The notes under the pieces are model-generated. The model searched no databases, was not told the DNA's origin, and saw nothing but the letters and a program-made list of their open reading frames with translations. A DNA stretch of 15,197 bases from Bacteroidota bacterium. Its GTDB lineage: Bacteria > Bacteroidota > Bacteroidia > Chitinophagales > Chitinophagaceae. This document shows, piece by piece, positions 1-6,843 of the stretch (its first letter is position 1; each line of letters begins with the position of its first letter). Where the stretch lies: positions 1 to 15,197 of the forward strand of contig JAEWJV010000314.1 of NCBI GenBank assembly GCA_023386395.1, in the 5' to 3' direction. The translations under genes were made by a program, and so were the position numbers.

Positions 1-706
1 GGGCAAGTGAGGAAAGATCAAGTTTGAATTGTTTTGCAGGGTCTTTAAAAGAGATGCTTTCTGAAATAACATTGGTTGAAAATGTATTATCAGCAAGGTT
101 GAAAGCCCAGGCATCTATTGTAGCATCTGGCTGCAATGTTTCGAATGTGTAGGTTGAAACGGAAGGCATCCATTGCACAGCATCCTGTTCAGAAACATAT
201 CGGTTTTTGTCAATCTTCATCCAGTTGGCATCGTTGGCATCTGATGGTGTTACATTCCTGCACCCTTTTATGCATTGGTAGATAGTTCCGCCACCAATTG
301 CAATATCTCCGGGCACATAATCTTTATTGTTATCATAGGGCACGGATTGTGAAATAAATTTTTTTCCGTTAGCGGCGTTATTATTCCTGTTGGAGAAATA
401 ATACAGTTTTCCCGGTTTAAAAACAGAAGGCAGGTTAGTGTAATTGTAAAATAACCCGCTGCTCAATTGCATATAAAAGGTTAGCTGCAGTTTATCAGAA
501 GGTACCATAAAAGCTTTATTATCATCATCCGTTTGCAAAGCCGTGTATAATGTGTTGCCATATTGTTTGGCAAGCATTTTATTGCCCTTAATTGCAGCCT
601 GTGTTTCTGAAGAAGATGTAATAATGAAATCGTTGCATAGATTGTTTGCAAAATATTTATGCAATAATTCTATCCTGAAAAAATAACTGTAATTGATACT
701 TATCAT
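1..706 (-). CDS. eCIS-associated protein with chitin-binding-like module, C-terminus beyond window
   Basis: The minus-strand frame is open without a stop from ATG at 706 to the window edge (235 complete codons), so the gene is truncated only by the window. Its ATG overlaps the stop of the upstream DUF4255 gene (ATGA), indicating translational coupling and a shared operon. Residues about 1-110 form an unrecognised domain beginning MISINYSYFFRIELLHKYFA. Residues about 122-165 resemble a CBM5/12 carbohydrate-binding fold: spaced aromatic and Gly-Asp positions in DYVPGDIAIGGGTIYQC, then a closing NWMKI. There is no signal peptide, as expected for a tail-particle component assembled in the cytoplasm. 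In Bacteroidota contractile injection loci an uncharacterised gene often lies between the DUF4255 gene and the sheath genes, and this one sits in that position. A role as a surface or receptor-binding part of the particle is inference. The CBM resemblance is by eye. Confidence 0.75.
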   Translation of the reverse strand, partial: MISINYSYFFRIELLHKYFANNLCNDFIITSSSETQAAIKGNKMLAKQYGNTLYTALQTDDDNKAFMVPSDKLQLTFYMQLSSGLFYNYTNLPSVFKPGKLYYFSNRNNNAANGKKFISQSVPYDNNKDYVPGDIAIGGGTIYQCIKGCRNVTPSDANDANWMKIDKNRYVSEQDAVQWMPSVSTYTFETLQPDATIDAWAFNLADNTFSTNVISESISFKDPAKQFKLDLSSLA

Positions 707-1305
707 TGCTGCAGGCTTTTGTCATTAATTGCAATCTTTTGTATTAATCCTGCATCGCCATAAGCAAAGTCTTCATTTATATTAATCATGCGTACTTTAT
801 ACATTACAGAAGGCAAATACCTTGAACCCAGGATGCCCCACAGGTTATTCAAATCCTGGTAGGAAAGTGTCACCAGGTCAACAATCAACTGGTCTGTGCT
901 TTTTGGAATAGATGGATAATTAAGGGGTGTAAAAACATTCTGGTATTGAAAAAACTGTATGATATATGACAAGCGTTTTAATGATTCTGAATACGATGCA
1001 AGGTTTACAGCAAATAAAATATACAGGTTAAGAAAAATCTTTGGATTTTTATAGATTACGCTCCCGTCAACTGAACGGACAAAATTTTCCGGCGATTTGC
1101 TTATGCGGTCTTCTTCAACATTAATAAGGCTTAAAAATGCATTCTGCGGATCATTGGTTTCGCCGCCGCTGTTAGGCTGCATTTCATTTAACTGCGAAAC
1201 ATTCGATAATATAATAGCTATATCATCCTGAGGAGCCGGTTCCAGTTTGGTTAGCAGATAGCTGTTCAACTGCTTACAAATAAAATCAAGCGCTTTATCA
1301 ATCAT
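703..1305 (-). CDS. DUF4255 (Pvc16-like) family protein of a contractile injection system
   Basis: This 200-residue protein fits DUF4255, the Pvc16 N-terminal family found in extracellular contractile injection systems (PVC, Afp and MAC relatives). Members are thought to act as tail-terminator or cap-like components at the end of the sheath and tube. Visible family features are an N-terminal helix MIDKALDFICKQLNSYL, the segment LSLINVEEDR (about 58-67), the core NPKIFLNLYILFAVNLASY (about 87-105), then FFQYQNVFTPLN and the C-terminal LNNLWGILGSRYLPSVMYKVRM. The frame could extend 27 bases to a GTG at 1332, but the ATG at 1305 matches where the family begins (MIDKAL), so it was chosen. The stop overlaps the next gene's ATG. 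It is the first gene of its operon, and the sheath and tube genes would be expected beyond base 1 of this window. Family assignment is firm; the structural role is from family knowledge. Confidence 0.9.
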   Translation of the reverse strand: MIDKALDFICKQLNSYLLTKLEPAPQDDIAIILSNVSQLNEMQPNSGGETNDPQNAFLSLINVEEDRISKSPENFVRSVDGSVIYKNPKIFLNLYILFAVNLASYSESLKRLSYIIQFFQYQNVFTPLNYPSIPKSTDQLIVDLVTLSYQDLNNLWGILGSRYLPSVMYKVRMININEDFAYGDAGLIQKIAINDKSLQQ

Positions 1306-1408
1306 ACAATTGATTTTCGATTTTATAAACACATCAAATCCAAATCTTCGGTAGCTGTTTGCTTGAAGTTAGTTTCAAGAAGACAGTGTTATCATGAGGT
1401 TGCTTAAA

Positions 1409-1439
1409 CAAACGTAAAAAAACAATTTGGTATTTTCAA
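1409..1439 (-). promoter_or_regulatory. Bacteroidota-type promoter candidate for the DUF4255/eCIS operon
   Basis: Read on the minus strand there is a TTG (1439-1437), a 20-bp spacer and TACGTTTG (1416-1409), matching the Bacteroidota sigma consensus TTG-N17-23-TAnnTTTG. Transcription would start near 1402 and give a leader of roughly 95 nt before the ATG at 1305. That leader contains a short inverted repeat (CTTGAA at 1362-1367, TTCAAG at 1374-1379). The match is by consensus only. Confidence 0.5.
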
Positions 1440-1583
1440 CCAAATCCAAAAATAATTTTTAATCTCTGCTTTAATAATTTTCTCTTCATGTAAAAGTTAT
1501 AAAAACTTAATGCAGTATTTCCTTCTTATCAATCGGGAAAAAACTATTTGGGAAAACATACTTTAGCAAAAATTATTAAGGAC

Positions 1584-4064
1584 ATGCATTTCATAAGGCG
1601 AAAGTTATTGCTGCAATCTTTTTTATTATTTATTGTAACAAGCGTTTCAGCACAGGTAAACAAAATGCCGGCTTACCCGCTCATAACGCATGATCCTTAT
1701 TTCAGCATCTGGAGTTTTGCAGATACGCTCAATCAATCAAACACAAAACACTGGACAGGCAAAGAGCAGGCTTTAACCGGGCTGCTGAGGGTTGATGGGA
1801 AAGTATATAATTTTTTAGGGGAATCATTGACAACATTGCAATGGATATCTCCACTAAGTAATGAAAAAGTATATGCTGCAAAGTATGCAACTAAAAAACC
1901 TGCTGATGGCTGGATGAATGAAGACTTTAACGATGCCGGTTTTACACCGGCCACTTTACCATTCGGTACCAAATCCGGCAATCCATCTACAGTATGGAGT
2001 ACAACAGAAATATGGGTGCGGCGCAATTTTGACGTATTCGATAAAAACATCAGCCACTTGTTTTTATACCTGAAGAACGATGACGGCGCTGAAGTTTATA
2101 TTAACGGCGAGAAAGCGTTTGAGTGCACAAACGTTAATAGCGGCTATGCTGAATATGAGTTGCCACAATCTGTTATAAAGAAATTACACAGGGGCAGAAA
2201 TTTATTAGCAATTCATTGTATCAATACCGAAGGTGAAGCCTGGCTTGATGCGGGGCTTGCTACCAAAACAACTTCTCCCGGCATATTGCAGGCAAAGCAG
2301 GAAGCTGTGCGCATTACAGCCACACAAACAAAATATTTATTCAGCTGCGGTGCAATAAATCTTGAAGTAGATTTTTTATCGCCTTTAATTGCCGGCAACA
2401 TTGACCTGCTTTCACGGCCTGTTTCTTTTGTGCGGTTTGCCATAACAGCAAAAGACAAGGACATTCATAATGTAAACATTTTATTTGGCGCAAACAGCTC
2501 GCTTGCGGGCAATACGGGTACGGAAATAATGAAAGCAACAGTGTATCAGACAAAGAATTTAAATGTACTTGACTGCGGCACAGAAGCACAGCCTGTATTA
2601 CAAAAAAAGGGGGATAATGTAAGGATTGACTGGGGCTATGTTTATCTCGCCACACCAAAACAAAAGCAGTATGAAGTGAAGCTTACCTCTATGCCAAACA
2701 TTGTAAAAGACTATATAAGGAACGGGTTTTTTACAACCTTATATAATGACAGCAGTACGCTTGATAAAGACATTTTACTTGCATCCAATATTTCACTTTT
2801 TACGGGCATGAATGATAACAGTAACCGCGCAGTTGTAATGCTTGGATATGATGATATTTATTCCATTCAATACTTTAATAAAAACCTGCAGGCATGGTGG
2901 AAAAAGGATTATAAAACAATGGATGATCTGCTGGAAACCTCCGCGCAACAATATCCTGCTATACAATCTACATGTGATTCTTTCGATAATAAATTATATA
3001 CAGATGCAGTGCAGGCAGGCGGCGAAAACTATGCAAAGCTCTGCGTGATGGCTTACAGACAATCGCTGGCTGCACAGAAACTGGTTCGCGGGCCAAATAA
3101 TGAATTGTTGTTTCCTCAAAAAGAAAATTTCAGCAATGGTTCCATATTTACAGTTGATGTAACGTATCCTTCTGCGCCTTTATCATTGGTATATAATCCT
3201 GCATTATTAAAAGGCATGCTGAACGGTATTTTTGATTACAGCGAAAGCGGTAAATGGTCAAAAGATTTTCCTGCACATGATATAGGCACTTATCCTTTGG
3301 CAAACGGGCAAACTTACGGGGAGGATATGCCGGTTGAAGAAGCGGGCAATATGATTATTCTTACAGCCGCTATTACAAAAGCAGAAGGAAATGTAAATTA
3401 TGCGGTTAAGCATTGGCAGAGTTTAACCAAATGGGTGAAGTACCTGGTGAATGATGGTTTGGATCCTAAAAACCAGTTATGCACTGATGATTTCGCGGGC
3501 CATCTTGCACGCAATGCCAATCTTTCCGTTAAAGCAATTGTTGGCATCGCATCCTATGCAATGATAGCGAAGATGATGGGCAATAAATCAACAGCGGCTT
3601 ACTATGATTCTGTTGCGCATAATTATGCAGCGCAATGGCTTGATCTGGCTGAGGATGATGATCATTATTCACTTGCATTCGGTGCAAAAAATACATGGAG
3701 CCAGAAATACAATATGGTTTGGGATAAATTATTTCATCTTAATCTTTTCCCGGAAACTGTTTATGATAAAGAGATCAGTTATTACCTTGCACATCAAAAC
3801 AAATTCGGCCTGCCTTTAGACAGCCGCAAAACCTATACAAAAAGCGATTGGATATTATGGACTGCAACACTGGCTTCTTCTCAAAATAATTTTGAAGCCT
3901 TAATCAATCCTGTTTATTTATACGCAACACAAACGCCAACACGTGTGCCGTTAAGCGACTGGCACGAAACTACAACCGGTAACCAGGTTGGCTTTCAGGC
4001 ACGCAGTGTGGTTGGTGGCTACTTTATAAAAATGCTTGAGTGGAAGTGGAAAAATAAAAAATAA
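1584..4064 (+). CDS. Exported DUF4965/glutaminase A family protein
   Basis: This 826-residue secreted protein belongs to the DUF4964/DUF5127/DUF4965/DUF1793 architecture annotated as glutaminase A, with a six-hairpin catalytic domain. The biochemical substrate of bacterial members is largely untested. The start chosen is ATG 1584: it has AAGGA a few bases upstream and gives a clean signal peptide (MHFIRRKLLLQSFLLF, cleavage after VSA). The upstream in-frame TTG at 1548 would bury it. Mature domains in order: N-terminal LITHDPYFSIWS block (about 33-44); an inserted beta-rich galactose-binding-like module (about 105-225, with DDGAEVYINGEKAF); a beta-sandwich region (about 240-430); and the helical C-terminal domain with YNPALLKGMLNGIFDYSESG, HDIGTYPLANGQTYGEDMPV and the near-terminal TGNQVGFQARSVVGGYFIKM. 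It stands alone on the plus strand, divergent from the eCIS operon, with no sugar-utilisation genes beside it. The family call is confident; glutaminase activity is only the family label. Confidence 0.92.
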   Translation: MHFIRRKLLLQSFLLFIVTSVSAQVNKMPAYPLITHDPYFSIWSFADTLNQSNTKHWTGKEQALTGLLRVDGKVYNFLGESLTTLQWISPLSNEKVYAAKYATKKPADGWMNEDFNDAGFTPATLPFGTKSGNPSTVWSTTEIWVRRNFDVFDKNISHLFLYLKNDDGAEVYINGEKAFECTNVNSGYAEYELPQSVIKKLHRGRNLLAIHCINTEGEAWLDAGLATKTTSPGILQAKQEAVRITATQTKYLFSCGAINLEVDFLSPLIAGNIDLLSRPVSFVRFAITAKDKDIHNVNILFGANSSLAGNTGTEIMKATVYQTKNLNVLDCGTEAQPVLQKKGDNVRIDWGYVYLATPKQKQYEVKLTSMPNIVKDYIRNGFFTTLYNDSSTLDKDILLASNISLFTGMNDNSNRAVVMLGYDDIYSIQYFNKNLQAWWKKDYKTMDDLLETSAQQYPAIQSTCDSFDNKLYTDAVQAGGENYAKLCVMAYRQSLAAQKLVRGPNNELLFPQKENFSNGSIFTVDVTYPSAPLSLVYNPALLKGMLNGIFDYSESGKWSKDFPAHDIGTYPLANGQTYGEDMPVEEAGNMIILTAAITKAEGNVNYAVKHWQSLTKWVKYLVNDGLDPKNQLCTDDFAGHLARNANLSVKAIVGIASYAMIAKMMGNKSTAAYYDSVAHNYAAQWLDLAEDDDHYSLAFGAKNTWSQKYNMVWDKLFHLNLFPETVYDKEISYYLAHQNKFGLPLDSRKTYTKSDWILWTATLASSQNNFEALINPVYLYATQTPTRVPLSDWHETTTGNQVGFQARSVVGGYFIKMLEWKWKNKK

Positions 4065-4447
4065 CATGTTGTGCTATCCAATGCGCATTGCTTATCATGT
4101 TTGCTTTAATAAACATAGCAGGTAAAGTGAGAGCAGATGCTCAATCAAGTTTGATTAACGACGAAGTAGTTATGTTTTTTTCAAAGCTTTACAAATAATC
4201 AACAAAACTGCCGCCTTTCCCACGAAAGTGGGAATCTTCTATTTATTACAATTGTGTTGTTTGTTATCCGCATGGATTTTTAATAGTACAATGGCTAAAA
4301 ATAAATGCATAAACATTTTTTATCCTCCAGTAATCTATCAACTTATATAATCTGTTTCCATGCATTTAATTTTTTTTATGAGCAATGGCAACCTAATTCT
4401 TTTCACGCCTGTTATACTTATTCAATTAAGAAAACAGGCAATGATAT
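4065..4447 (+). other. 383-bp intergenic region with one hairpin repeat and a possible 33-codon ORF
   Basis: No standard gene was found here. It holds a perfect 7-bp hairpin at 4217-4234 (listed separately). It also holds a plus-strand reading frame from ATG 4097 (or TTG 4088) to TAA 4196-4198, whose product has a signal-peptide-like start (LLIMFALINIAG, then VRADAQSS) and only about 17 residues after the presumed cleavage site. That could be a remnant of a secreted protein or chance. The rest is AT-rich, and no TAnnTTTG-type promoter was recognised upstream of the gene at 4448. Confidence 0.4.
4217..4234. repeat. Short palindromic hairpin element (TTCCCAC-GAAA-GTGGGAA)
   Basis: Perfect 7-bp arms close on a GAAA loop and are followed by TCTTCT. 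Hairpins of the form CCnnCGAAAGnnGGAATCT recur between genes in many Bacteroidota genomes (general knowledge of this phylum, not checked here), so this is probably one copy of a dispersed palindromic repeat. There is no T-run immediately after it, so a classic terminator role is less likely, although it lies downstream of the gene ending at 4064. Confidence 0.5.
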
Positions 4448-4858
4448 ATGAAGCACTGGAAAAAAATCCTTACTGTAATTATTTTATTGGGCGTATTGGC
4501 AGGTATAGGTTATGCTTATTATATCTGGAATAAACCAGCAAGAAATGTTGCCAATGAAGAAGCAATTAAAATTACAGCAACAGCACTTTATGATTCATTC
4601 GCGCATAATGAACAGGCGGCTAATGCAGGCTTTCTGAATAAAGCCGTAGAGGTTACCGGCATAGTAAATAGTATAAAGAAAAACCAGGCAGGCGAAACAG
4701 TTGTTTACCTGCAATCATCCGATATTGTATTTGGCGTGAATTGTACATTTAAACAGTCGCCGAAAGCTATTAATAAAGGAAGCACCATAACATTCAAAGG
4801 CATTTGTACAGGTTATTTAAGTGATGTTATTCTGAATGAAGGCATATTGATTAAATAG
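4448..4858 (+). CDS. Membrane-anchored OB-fold (tRNA_anti-like) protein
   Basis: The 136-residue product has a short basic N-terminus and one membrane segment (about 7-27, ILTVIILLGVLAGIGYAYYI) followed by a periplasmic domain. That domain begins with a helix (ITATALYDSFAHNEQAANAGFLNK), a typical lead-in to the tRNA_anti-like OB fold seen in Bacteroidota. It then runs through the strands AVEVTGIVNSIKK, ETVVYLQSSDIVFGVNCTF, GSTITFKGICTGYLSD and VILNEGILIK. In this family the OB fold is extracytoplasmic and its ligand is unknown; the tRNA name reflects fold similarity only. It is the first gene of a four-gene plus-strand cluster, 44 bp before the cytochrome gene. ATG 4448 was chosen because it leads directly into the anchor. 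Confidence 0.85.
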   Translation: MKHWKKILTVIILLGVLAGIGYAYYIWNKPARNVANEEAIKITATALYDSFAHNEQAANAGFLNKAVEVTGIVNSIKKNQAGETVVYLQSSDIVFGVNCTFKQSPKAINKGSTITFKGICTGYLSDVILNEGILIK

Positions 4859-4902
4859 GCATTCCAATATATCAATTTTTTTTTACAATTTAAAAACTAT
4901 CA

Positions 4903-5298
4903 ATGAATAGAAGAAATGCTATTGCATGCGCATGCATCATAGCCTGTGCATTAATTGTACAAAGCTGCGCCCATAACAAGGCAGATATTGACTACCCGGG
5001 GCAGCCCGGCAACACTTGTGATACTGCAAATATGCGCTACAGTGTTGAAATAAAAGCCATACTTGATGGGCATTGCAAATCATGCCACGATGGCGCTGCT
5101 ATAACAGGATTTGATTTGTATGACTATGCAACCATATCAGGTTTAGCGCTTGATGGAAATTTTACATACGGCACTTTACTTTCTGCAGTAATGCATAAAG
5201 GCGGCGCTCCGGAAATGCCGCAGGGCGGTGCCAAATTATCTGATTGCGACATTAATAAAATTACAGCCTGGGTAAATGCAGGCGCTCCTGATAACTGA
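4903..5298 (+). CDS. Monohaem c-type cytochrome lipoprotein
   Basis: This is a small (131 aa) exported haem protein. The signal sequence ends in a lipobox-like LIVQSC, making Cys22 the likely lipidated residue. A single CXXCH haem motif (CKSCH) lies at 58-62, and the likely axial methionine is Met105 in GGAPEMPQGG, followed by a C-terminal helix (INKITAWVNAGAPDN) typical of the small class I-like cytochromes appended to Bacteroidota envelope proteins. Two further cysteines (39 and 115) could form a disulfide. The predicted role is electron transfer in the periplasm or on a lipid-anchored face. The YceI-family gene follows 16 bp downstream, so co-transcription is likely. Electron donor and acceptor are not evident from the window. 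Confidence 0.88.
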   Translation: MNRRNAIACACIIACALIVQSCAHNKADIDYPGQPGNTCDTANMRYSVEIKAILDGHCKSCHDGAAITGFDLYDYATISGLALDGNFTYGTLLSAVMHKGGAPEMPQGGAKLSDCDINKITAWVNAGAPDN

Positions 5299-5314
5299 TC
5301 ATAAAATCAATGGC

Positions 5315-5866
5315 ATGAAAAAAATAACAGCCTTAACGTGTTTTATTTTCTCTTTTTGGCTCACGGCTTTCAATCAAACTTACTTAACGCGCAATGGTAA
5401 TATTTCATTCTATTCCCATACACCAATTGAAGACATAAAAGCGCAAAACAATGAAGCAGTAAGCGTGCTGAATGCTGCAACAGGCACTATTCAATTTAAG
5501 GTTGCCGTTAAAAGTTTCCATTTCGATAGAACAGCGATGGAAGAACATTTTAATACAGATGATTACATGGCTTCTTCAAAATATCCAAAAGCAGGGTTTG
5601 ATGGAAAGATTGATAATATAGATGCAGTTGATTTTTCAAAAGATGGAAATTATGCTGTTATGGTAAGCGGTAATCTTACCATTCGCGATGTGACAAAACC
5701 TGTTACGGCTAAAGGCACGGTTGTAATTAAAAATGGTAAACCAACAGCAACAGCAACATTCACTGTGAAGCGCAAAGATTATAACGTGATAGGCGAATCT
5801 TTTGTTCAGAAAAAAATTGCAGAAGACATCCGGGTAACAGTGAATTGCGAATATGATGCTCAGTAA
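5315..5866 (+). CDS. YceI-like family protein
   Basis: The 183-residue exported protein matches the YceI-like (lipocalin-like beta-barrel) family: RNGNISFYSHTPIEDIKAQN near the N-terminus, the central FHFDRTAMEEHFNTDDYMAS, SGNLTIRDVTKPVTAKGTVV, and the C-terminal TFTVKRKDYNVIG. YceI proteins bind isoprenoid or polyprenyl lipids in a hydrophobic barrel in the few studied cases. ATG 5315 starts a signal-peptide-like MKKITALTCFIFSFWLTAF. The longer in-frame start at 5276 would overlap the cytochrome gene and put non-hydrophobic residues ahead of the signal, so it was rejected. The cleavage site is not a clean A-x-A. Its place between a cytochrome and a beta-barrel gene suggests a shared envelope function, possibly quinone- or lipid-related, which is inference. 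Confidence 0.9.
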   Translation: MKKITALTCFIFSFWLTAFNQTYLTRNGNISFYSHTPIEDIKAQNNEAVSVLNAATGTIQFKVAVKSFHFDRTAMEEHFNTDDYMASSKYPKAGFDGKIDNIDAVDFSKDGNYAVMVSGNLTIRDVTKPVTAKGTVVIKNGKPTATATFTVKRKDYNVIGESFVQKKIAEDIRVTVNCEYDAQ

Positions 5867-5913
5867 ACAGTAACCTGTTATAATTCTCCATAACTAATCA
5901 AAACAAATTTATA

Positions 5914-6840
5914 ATGCAAAAACGTGCATGGTTATCTTTAATAACAGTTTTCTGTTTTTCATTGAATGTATTTAGCCAGGATGTAAACCTTGATTCAATG
6001 CTTGATGTGCAAACGCAGGTAAAAGATAGCGGTAAAACACAGCGTGCCGAAGCCACTTTTATTACAACAAGGTTAATTGACGGGCATACTGTTGAAACCA
6101 CGCAGGGCGGTGTGCTCGACTTAAAAATATCACATCGCTTCGGCCAGTTGAATGACGGGTTTTATAACCTGTTTGGTTTGGATCTTGCGAACATTCGCAT
6201 AGGTATGGATTATGGCCTCACCAACAGGCTTACAGTTGGCGGAGGAAGAAGTTCTTTCGAAAAACAATACGATCTTTTCCTGAAGTACAGGTTGCTGCGC
6301 CAGGCTGAAGGCAATAAAGGCATGCCGCTTTCTGTTACATTGTTTACTTCTGCCATGCTGCAAACAGATACGGCATTGCTTAAAGCAGAAAAGAAAACGG
6401 ATGCCAAACTAAGCACACAGGATAAACTTTCTTATGCATACCAGATTTTAATTGCGAGAAAATTTACGCCGGGTTTTTCATTCCAGTTAATGCCTTCGCT
6501 GATTCATGAAAACCTTGTTGACAGCAGCTTTAATTCTAATGATATTTTTGCAATAGGCGCAGGTGCAAAATTCAGGGTAACAAAAAGATCGGGAATAAGT
6601 GTTGAATATTATTACGTGCTGCCCGGCACCAAATTACCCGGCACCTATAATACGTTTTCTATTGGTTATGAGATTGAAACTGCCGGCCACGTATTCCAGG
6701 TGCATTTAAGCAATTCCACCGGCATGACAGAAAGAGCTTTTATTGCAGAAAATCCCGGCAGGTGGAAAAAGGGAGATATTCATTTCGGTTTTAATATTTC
6801 AAGAAATTTTACATTACGAAAAGCTAAAAAGCAGCATTAA
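5914..6840 (+). CDS. DUF5777 family outer-membrane beta-barrel protein
   Basis: The 308-residue product has a signal peptide (MQKRAWLSLITVFCFSLNVFSQ) and alternating amphipathic strands typical of an outer-membrane barrel, such as LTNRLTVGGGRSSFEKQYDL and KRSGISVEYYYVLPGTKLPG. The block TTQGGVLDLKISHRFGQLND followed by FGLDLANIRIGMDYGLTNRL is characteristic of DUF5777. The function of the family is unknown. It is the last gene of the cluster that starts at 4448 and follows the YceI gene by 47 bp. Its stop codon lies 3 bp from the end of the convergent channel gene. Barrel topology is inferred from strand pattern, not modelled. Confidence 0.85.
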   Translation: MQKRAWLSLITVFCFSLNVFSQDVNLDSMLDVQTQVKDSGKTQRAEATFITTRLIDGHTVETTQGGVLDLKISHRFGQLNDGFYNLFGLDLANIRIGMDYGLTNRLTVGGGRSSFEKQYDLFLKYRLLRQAEGNKGMPLSVTLFTSAMLQTDTALLKAEKKTDAKLSTQDKLSYAYQILIARKFTPGFSFQLMPSLIHENLVDSSFNSNDIFAIGAGAKFRVTKRSGISVEYYYVLPGTKLPGTYNTFSIGYEIETAGHVFQVHLSNSTGMTERAFIAENPGRWKKGDIHFGFNISRNFTLRKAKKQH

Positions 6841-6843
6841 TTG

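Noticed and set aside
1548..1583. TTG start at 1548 for the glutaminase-family gene
   Set aside because: It adds twelve residues ahead of a good signal peptide, whereas ATG 1584 has a ribosome-binding-like AAGGA upstream and gives a normal signal peptide.
1733..2658. Several open frames of 80-105 codons on the minus strand inside the glutaminase-family gene
   Set aside because: They lie entirely within a well-supported family gene on the other strand, overlap each other, and show no domain, signal peptide or leader of their own.
4065..4447. RNA gene or riboswitch in the longest intergenic gap
   Set aside because: No conserved RNA motif, tRNA-like fold or extended pairing was recognised beyond the single 7-bp hairpin.
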